A stretch of DNA of 64,000 nt from Candidatus Villigracilis saccharophilus (GTDB lineage Bacteria; Chloroflexota; Anaerolineae; Anaerolineales; Villigracilaceae), in assembly GCA_016709305.1 (NCBI GenBank), contig JADJNA010000061.1:7846-71845 (forward strand), given 5' to 3'. The position numbers were made by a program, and so were the translations under genes. The notes under the pieces were generated by a model that was not told where the DNA came from, ran no database searches, and saw only the letters and a program-made list of their open reading frames with translations. How positions within the stretch are numbered: the first letter of the stretch is position 1; each line of letters opens with the position of its first letter. This document shows, piece by piece, positions 62,212 to 64,000 of this stretch.

Positions 62212-62808
62212 TCAGCTTGTGATTGCGCCTGCGCGCTCGTAATTCACGATAATTACGCCGTTCGGGGTGACCAGGCTTTCCGTCACTTTGAACGCCGCCG
62301 GGATGGTCCCCTCGGCAAAACCGTTTCCACCGCAGGGTGATCGGATGAATCATCAGCCAGAACGCATCGACCAGATCATGCTTGATAAGCGTCTGAAGAG
62401 GAGATCAGCACTTCCCTAAACGTTCAAGTCCGGCCCGGGCTGCTTGCAGTTTTGGCGACTTTTTCTGCAACATCTCCGTCTCAAAAACACGGACGGCTGC
62501 CATCCGCCAGACGTCATGGTATTCGAGGCGACGTACTTGGTCGCCGCGTTGGCGCCAGGCCATGCGTCCACATGCTGCGGCCAGTACGGCGCCCAAATTT
62601 CATAGGTCTTGCGCCCTAACAACAGGTCGAACGGCCGGTTCATCTGCCTTCTCAGGGCCGTTCCAAGGATCGCGTCGGAATGTGGCGATATCCACCGCCG
62701 TGCGCAAAAGCCGCCGCTCGTATCTTCGTCTGGCCCGCCAGGAGCTTGGATGACGCCATCCAACGAGATATGTTCAAGCACAACAATTTTTCTAGCGGCT
62801 AAGTTCAC
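62212..62808 (-). pseudogene. RibD-C/dihydrofolate-reductase-like gene, decayed
   Basis: N-terminal half in one frame: RKIVVLEHISLDGVIQAPGG, then FDLLLGRKTYEIWAPYWPQH. Frame changes near 62470-62430, a TAG in LNV-stop-GSADLL, LIKHDLVDAFWLMIHPITL in a third frame, and GNGFAEGTIPAAFKVTESLV to the stop at 62214-62212. Together a full-length RibD-C protein with at least three indels and one nonsense codon. It is distinct from the intact homologue at 55365. Confidence 0.78.
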
Positions 62809-63070
62809 TCCAATATCCCCTGAATTGTTGGCTGCAGTTTCAAAACGGGTAAATGACGTCTTAAATAATGTTGGATCATGACAATGACGGGTATGAAATG
62901 CTCAACGCGAAGCACGCCGCAGAACACAAATTGTCGGGTTGTTTTACAGGTAGGCGCTCTATACAAGCACAGGTTGCTGGCACTGGAGGAGCGACTTTCG
63001 ACTCAGAAATTCCACCGTTGAATTTCTTTATTCGCCATCCTTTTCAACTGTAAAACGTGTTTGTAATTCA

Positions 63071-63565
63071 TCAATTGAAATTTGACAGCGTGAGCACATT
63101 AGGCACTGGAAATTCTATTGCGAACTCGTGCAGATAATAACAACCATGCGGCTTCAGTATTGGAGCAACTTCATCGATCAATTGCTCCCATTGGTCTGGA
63201 TTAAATAAATGATAAAACCTGAATCAAGAAAACGCTCCAAATTTTTCTTGATGCATTGTGGGCTTTAGGGCGTCTGCTACCTGAAAACGTAATGATCAGG
63301 CAGTCTCATTGGGAGGAGGCAATTTTGTCCTGGGCGTTCTTGATGGCGAATTCAGCAAAATCGAATCCCAGCAACTTGATGCTAGCTTCGCTAAATAAAT
63401 CGCAAAGGTCACCAGAACCACAGCCAAGATCAAAATTGGGTTTGCGGGCGGACATCTTTCAACAAGGGCGGCCATGGCAGGCTGAGGTGCGCCAATATCC
63501 CAAGGTGCAATATTCCCTGATAAACAGAATTGAAAAATTAAGCAGGTCAAACCAAATCTACTCAT
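63071..63565 (-). pseudogene. SAM-dependent methyltransferase gene, decayed
   Basis: Pieces in order: NIAPWDIGAPQPAMAALVER in one frame, RKPNFDLGCGSGDLCDLF (SAM motif I) and LLGFDFAEFAIKNAQDKI in the next, then after a gap PDQWEQLIDEVAPILKPHG and CYYLHEFAIEFPVPNVLTL to a stop at 63073-63071. Several frameshifts and a large internal loss. The gap 62809-63070 shows nothing coding; one GTTGAGC at 62909-62903 (minus strand) is attC-like but unsupported. Confidence 0.7.
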
Positions 63566-63571
63566 GACAAA

Positions 63572-63944
63572 CTAGACGTGCTGGTCAGTGAATCGGATTG
63601 CCATCCGGGATCCATTACCATGAAACTTCTGGCAGGGTCCCACTAGCCTTTCGTCTGCTTCACTCATCAACTCAGATTATGTGCTTTCAATTTGGCGCTG
63701 GAGTTCACGAACATCTGTGAATTTATCAAATTCTGAACATTACTATCCCAACCCGAGTTAAATGTTAACGTAAATTCGTCTCAAGGATCCTTGAAAAAGA
63801 CCAATCACATGATTCCCATTTTTCAAAATAAGCCAGTTTTGCAAAATTTCTCCCGCGAAGACAACGAAACCAAGCTTCTCGTAAAATATTCTCGAAGCAG
63901 GATGTCCTTCACAATGAAACTAATTGAAAGTTGCCGAGTTCCAT
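63572..63944 (-). pseudogene. VOC/glyoxalase-family gene, decayed
   Basis: A good ribosome site (AAAGGAGCAAAAT) precedes ATG 63944. Pieces of the family follow in different frames: ELGNFQLVSL, FYEKLGFVVFAGEILQNWLI, LKNGNHVIGLFQG, then KFTDVRELQRQ, LMSEADE and a C-terminal DQHV. At least three frameshifts or stops. The last 56 bases of the window hold nothing recognisable. Confidence 0.7.
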
Positions 63945-64000
63945 ATTTTGCTCCTTTGGTTAATCACATAAAATAGATTGTGCATATTCATAATAAATTA

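Noticed and set aside
62903..62957. attC-like GTTGAGC (R') with GCCTACC upstream
   Set aside because: Single boxes match, but no spacer and L-box pairing was found and the flanking genes are dead.
1..64000. CRISPR arrays, tRNA or rRNA genes
   Set aside because: No regularly spaced direct repeats and no tRNA-like cloverleaf or rRNA segment was recognised; a covariance search was not possible.

Overview
The window looks like a chromosomal piece of a Chloroflexota bacterium, probably class Anaerolineae. This is inferred from gene content and style, not from a marker gene: lipoproteins with an AC/SC lipobox followed by Thr/Pro-rich linkers, an NBR1-type Ig-like lipoprotein, an MttB-family methyltransferase, RIO1-type and PASTA-less Ser/Thr kinases, duplicated Dpp transporters, and many short palindromic intergenic repeats. 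No rRNA, tRNA or CRISPR array was found.

Layout, left to right. 0-2 kb (minus): protoporphyrinogen oxidase coupled to a BCD/PucC-family transporter. 2.1-10.1 kb (plus): two small DUF4491 membrane proteins, a lipoprotein hydrolase, a fused LivH-LivM permease, a short branched-chain-residue-rich leader ORF with tandem terminators, a RIO kinase, an MttB-family methyltransferase and an NBR1-Ig lipoprotein. 10.1-13.7 kb (minus): S9 peptidase, GNAT and a tandem creatininase. It is divergent from a GntR gene across a shared promoter region with a perfect palindrome. 13.8-26.9 kb (plus): GntR, cyanophycinase-like peptidase and two complete peptide ABC systems, which together look like a peptide scavenging locus. 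27-37.6 kb: RNA methyltransferase, dehydrogenase, CPBP protease, Hsp20, malic enzyme with a thioredoxin-reductase-like flavoprotein, UspA, phosphoesterase, and a Ser/Thr kinase with a degenerate NB-ARC domain. 37.7-41.8 kb (minus): a heterodimeric ABC exporter behind a leader peptide and attenuator. 42-43.6 kb (plus): ferredoxin, class IV aminotransferase, small Cys protein.

43.6-44.7 kb: a Xer-type tyrosine recombinase with a perfect 11-6-11 dif-like site directly upstream of its promoter. To its right every gene is on the minus strand, while most genes to its left are on the plus strand, as expected at a replication terminus. 44.9-50.1 kb holds NadE, a short pyruvate-kinase-like protein, a VWA protein, an NMN adenylyltransferase-like protein and an Fe-S protein.

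50.2-64 kb is an accessory tract of single-gene units, all on the minus strand and varied in base composition: CPBP, SRPBCC, glutaredoxin, DUF7000, HAD, RibD-C/DHFR-like, DUF899, MFS, APH(3')-like, DinB, GNAT. At least three intergenic regions have integron attC architecture (R' boxes GTTGGGC or GTTAGGC, matching R'' boxes, unpaired spacer, L boxes) and others keep recognisable halves. No integron integrase is visible, so this looks like a CALIN (attC cluster lacking an integrase) in a Chloroflexota-like genome. Its distal end (60.3-64 kb) is a graveyard of decayed genes (APH, DUF2200, RibD-C, methyltransferase, VOC).

Several otherwise healthy genes carry single-base frameshifts, mostly at homopolymers, or one in-frame stop (DUF4491, LivM, DppB, GntR). 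This suggests residual long-read assembly errors, unlike the heavily damaged pseudogenes at the right end.
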